This document shows positions 62,499 to 64,000 of a stretch of 64,000 nt of DNA, in pieces. Every line of letters starts with the position of its first letter. Position 1 is the first letter of the stretch. The notes under the pieces were generated by a model. It searched no databases. It saw only the letters and a program-made list of their open reading frames with translations, and had not been told where the DNA came from. Position numbers and translations under genes: made by a program. This DNA is from an uncultured Clostridia bacterium (GTDB lineage Bacteria; Bacillota; Clostridia; UBA1381): the NCBI GenBank assembly GCA_934476075.1, contig CAKSNH010000002.1, positions 204,816 to 268,815 of the forward strand. Direction: 5' to 3'.

Positions 62499-63764
62499 TT
62501 ATTTGCCCAAACCGTAAAACATATCCCAAAAATCCGGGAATGATACGTCAACGCATTTGCTGTCGTCAAGAGTTGAATCACCGTCGGCAAGCTGTGCCAG
62601 AATAGCAAGCGACATTGCCATGCGGTGGTCGCCGTATGATTTGAAGTCGGCACCGTGTATATTTTTGCCGCCGTTTATAATCATGCCGTCATCGGTTTCG
62701 GTGATGTCGATACCGCATTTTGTAAATTCGTCCACAACCGCACGAATACGGTTAGACTCTTTGACTTTAAGCTCCTGTGCGTCTTTTATGACGGTCTGAC
62801 CGCCGGCAAATACTGCGGCAACGGCGATAACGGGGATTTCATCGATAAGACGGGGGATAAGACTTCCCGAAATGACAGTGCCGTTTAATGAAGATGTTTT
62901 GACAGTAATATCGGCAACGGGTTCACAGTTGACAATGTGTAGATTTTCGATTTTCATATTGGCATTCATGGACTTGAACACATCGACAATACCGGTTCTG
63001 GTTTCGTTCATACCGACATTTTTAATGGTAATTTCAGAGTTCGGCATAATAGCACCGAGTACCATGAAAAAGGCGGCAGACGAAATATCGCCGCACACGT
63101 CAATGCTTTGTGCGGACAGTTTTTTTGTGTCCCCGATATGTATCGACAAGCCGTCAACCTTAATATTTGCACCCATGGAATTGAGCATTAATTCGGTGTG
63201 GTTTCGTGACTGCACGGTTTCGTTTATAACAGTTTCGCCGTCGGCATAAAGTCCGGCAAGGATAAGTGCGGTTTTCACCTGTGCCGATGCAACGGTCATA
63301 TCGTAATTTATACCGTGGAGCTTTGCACCGTGAATTGTCAGCGGACAATATTGGCCCACGATATTTGCACCCATAAGCGAAAGCGGAGCGGTAACACGTT
63401 TCATGGGACGTTTTTGTATGGACGCATCACCCGTGATTTGGGTATCAAAATTCTGACCTGCAAGCAGACCGCACAAAAGACGTGTGGTTGTGCCGGAATT
63501 GGCTGTGTAGAGCATTTGTGACGGAGCGGACAGACCGTGAAGCCCCTTGCCGTGCACTGCTATTTTTTCGTCTGTCACATCAATATCAATTCCCATTTTT
63601 TTGAAACAGTCTATTGTTGCAAGGCAGTCCGCACCTTTTAGAAAATGGCGGATTTCGGTTGTGCCCTCGGCGACAGAGCCAAGCATTACTGCTCTGTGAG
63701 AAATTGATTTATCGCCCGGAACGGTGATACAGCCGTTTACCGAGTTCATTTTTTTTATTACCAT
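62499..63764 (-). CDS. aroA: 3-phosphoshikimate 1-carboxyvinyltransferase (EPSP synthase)
   Basis: A 421-residue enzyme that joins phosphoenolpyruvate to shikimate 3-phosphate in aromatic amino acid synthesis. Seen are PGDKSISHRAVMLGSVAEG (about 15-33), NSGTTTRLLCGLLAGQ, RPMKRVTAPL, KESNRIRAVVDEF and DHRMAMSLAILAQ. Both halves of the inside-out barrel are complete. An AAGGAAGG site lies before ATG 63764. No other shikimate genes are in the window. Confidence 0.97.
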   Translation of the reverse strand: MVIKKMNSVNGCITVPGDKSISHRAVMLGSVAEGTTEIRHFLKGADCLATIDCFKKMGIDIDVTDEKIAVHGKGLHGLSAPSQMLYTANSGTTTRLLCGLLAGQNFDTQITGDASIQKRPMKRVTAPLSLMGANIVGQYCPLTIHGAKLHGINYDMTVASAQVKTALILAGLYADGETVINETVQSRNHTELMLNSMGANIKVDGLSIHIGDTKKLSAQSIDVCGDISSAAFFMVLGAIMPNSEITIKNVGMNETRTGIVDVFKSMNANMKIENLHIVNCEPVADITVKTSSLNGTVISGSLIPRLIDEIPVIAVAAVFAGGQTVIKDAQELKVKESNRIRAVVDEFTKCGIDITETDDGMIINGGKNIHGADFKSYGDHRMAMSLAILAQLADGDSTLDDSKCVDVSFPDFWDMFYGLGK

Positions 63765-63854
63765 AGATATTTAACCTTCCTTATATTTCGTGATTTATAA
63801 CATAATTTTAACATATTGCAAATAATATAGCAATATACATAGGTAAGAAATTTT

Positions 63855-64000
63855 GATTTGTCGCTTACGCAAACTTGCAAAGTGGCTCTGCCCCATCAAA
63901 GTTTGGGTCAAGGCTTTAGTATCGGAAAGACGTCCGACGCTCGCAGAGCGGTTTTGCGTAGCAAAACTACTGACCATAAGGCTTGCGGTTTCAAAAGGCA
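63855..64000. repeat. Non-coding structured, repeat-like stretch at the window end
   Basis: From about 63855 the base composition becomes richer in GC than the intergenic DNA before it. Several short inverted repeats are seen: gttttgc/gcaaaac (about 63951-63967), cgctc/gagcg (about 63938-63950), and caaactt with aagtttg (about 63869 and 63898). No credible gene is present. It looks like an intergenic repeat element or the edge of one; the region continues out of the window. Confidence 0.35.

Noticed and set aside
63795..63977. A 60-codon minus-strand frame at the right end
   Set aside because: It covers inverted repeats and lacks a ribosome site; the product has no familiar pattern.

Overview
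The window is a continuous piece of a low-to-moderate GC, endospore-forming Firmicute chromosome, almost certainly a member of the class Clostridia. The evidence is the full spoIIAA-spoIIAB-sigF operon, sigK and gerW, a mreBCD-pbp2-minCDE-mgsA morphogenesis cluster, the sepF-ylmH-divIVA-ileS block, strong AGGAGG-type ribosome binding sites, many TTG starts and sigma-A type promoters. No rRNA, tRNA, CRISPR array, prophage or intact transposon was seen. A pectin side-chain pair (GH127 and a PL26/YetA-like protein) hints at a plant-polysaccharide-using gut or soil anaerobe; the species cannot be named from the sequence alone.

Layout. 1-3.6 kb: rpsU-yqeY, then a UvrD-type helicase and a macrodomain hydrolase. 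3.7-7.2 kb (minus): argG, argH and a DUF445 membrane protein. 7.5-14.1 kb: ruvC, ruvAB, a cell-wall amidase, queA and tgt, with a DinJ/YafQ toxin-antitoxin module wedged between the two queuosine genes. 14.2-18.3 kb: a Cof-type phosphatase, then site-2 protease, scpA, scpB, a DUF2953 protein and gerW. 18.5-23.6 kb: a radical-SAM/DUF2344 pair, an MscS channel and the spoIIA operon behind a near-consensus sigma-H promoter. 23.6-33.1 kb (mostly minus): a tiny DUF4397-like gene, metF, a MATE pump facing a LysR regulator, an unknown 174-aa protein, holA, comEC and a secreted SH3-NlpC/P60 hydrolase.

33.5-45.1 kb is a long plus-strand cell-shape region: ZapA-like coiled-coil protein, U32 peptidase, dut, DUF4321, maf, mreBCD, PBP2, minC, then minD, minE and mgsA. 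45.2-53.3 kb: patatin-like lipase, ACT protein, HlyD-like protein, YggS, SepF, YlmH, DivIVA and IleS. 53.4-58.9 kb is more accessory: DUF378, a 24-aa membrane peptide, GH127 and the PL26-like protein. 59.1-63.8 kb: a second MATE pump converges on sigK, tmcAL and aroA (minus). The last ~150 bases are a non-coding, structured, repeat-like stretch.

How it fits together. Most of the window is housekeeping: recombination, chromosome segregation (ScpAB), rod-shape and septum placement (Mre, Min, SepF, DivIVA, ZapA-like) and sporulation control. The most notable non-coding signals are two places (gerW to radical SAM; mscS to spoIIAA) where a long perfect inverted repeat with a downstream T-run encloses promoter elements of the next operon. 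Such a design could terminate upstream readthrough while leaving the new transcript free. The TA promoter with an operator over its -35, a LysR-type box upstream of a MATE gene, and an IS3-end-like hairpin between MATE and sigK are the other signals worth checking.
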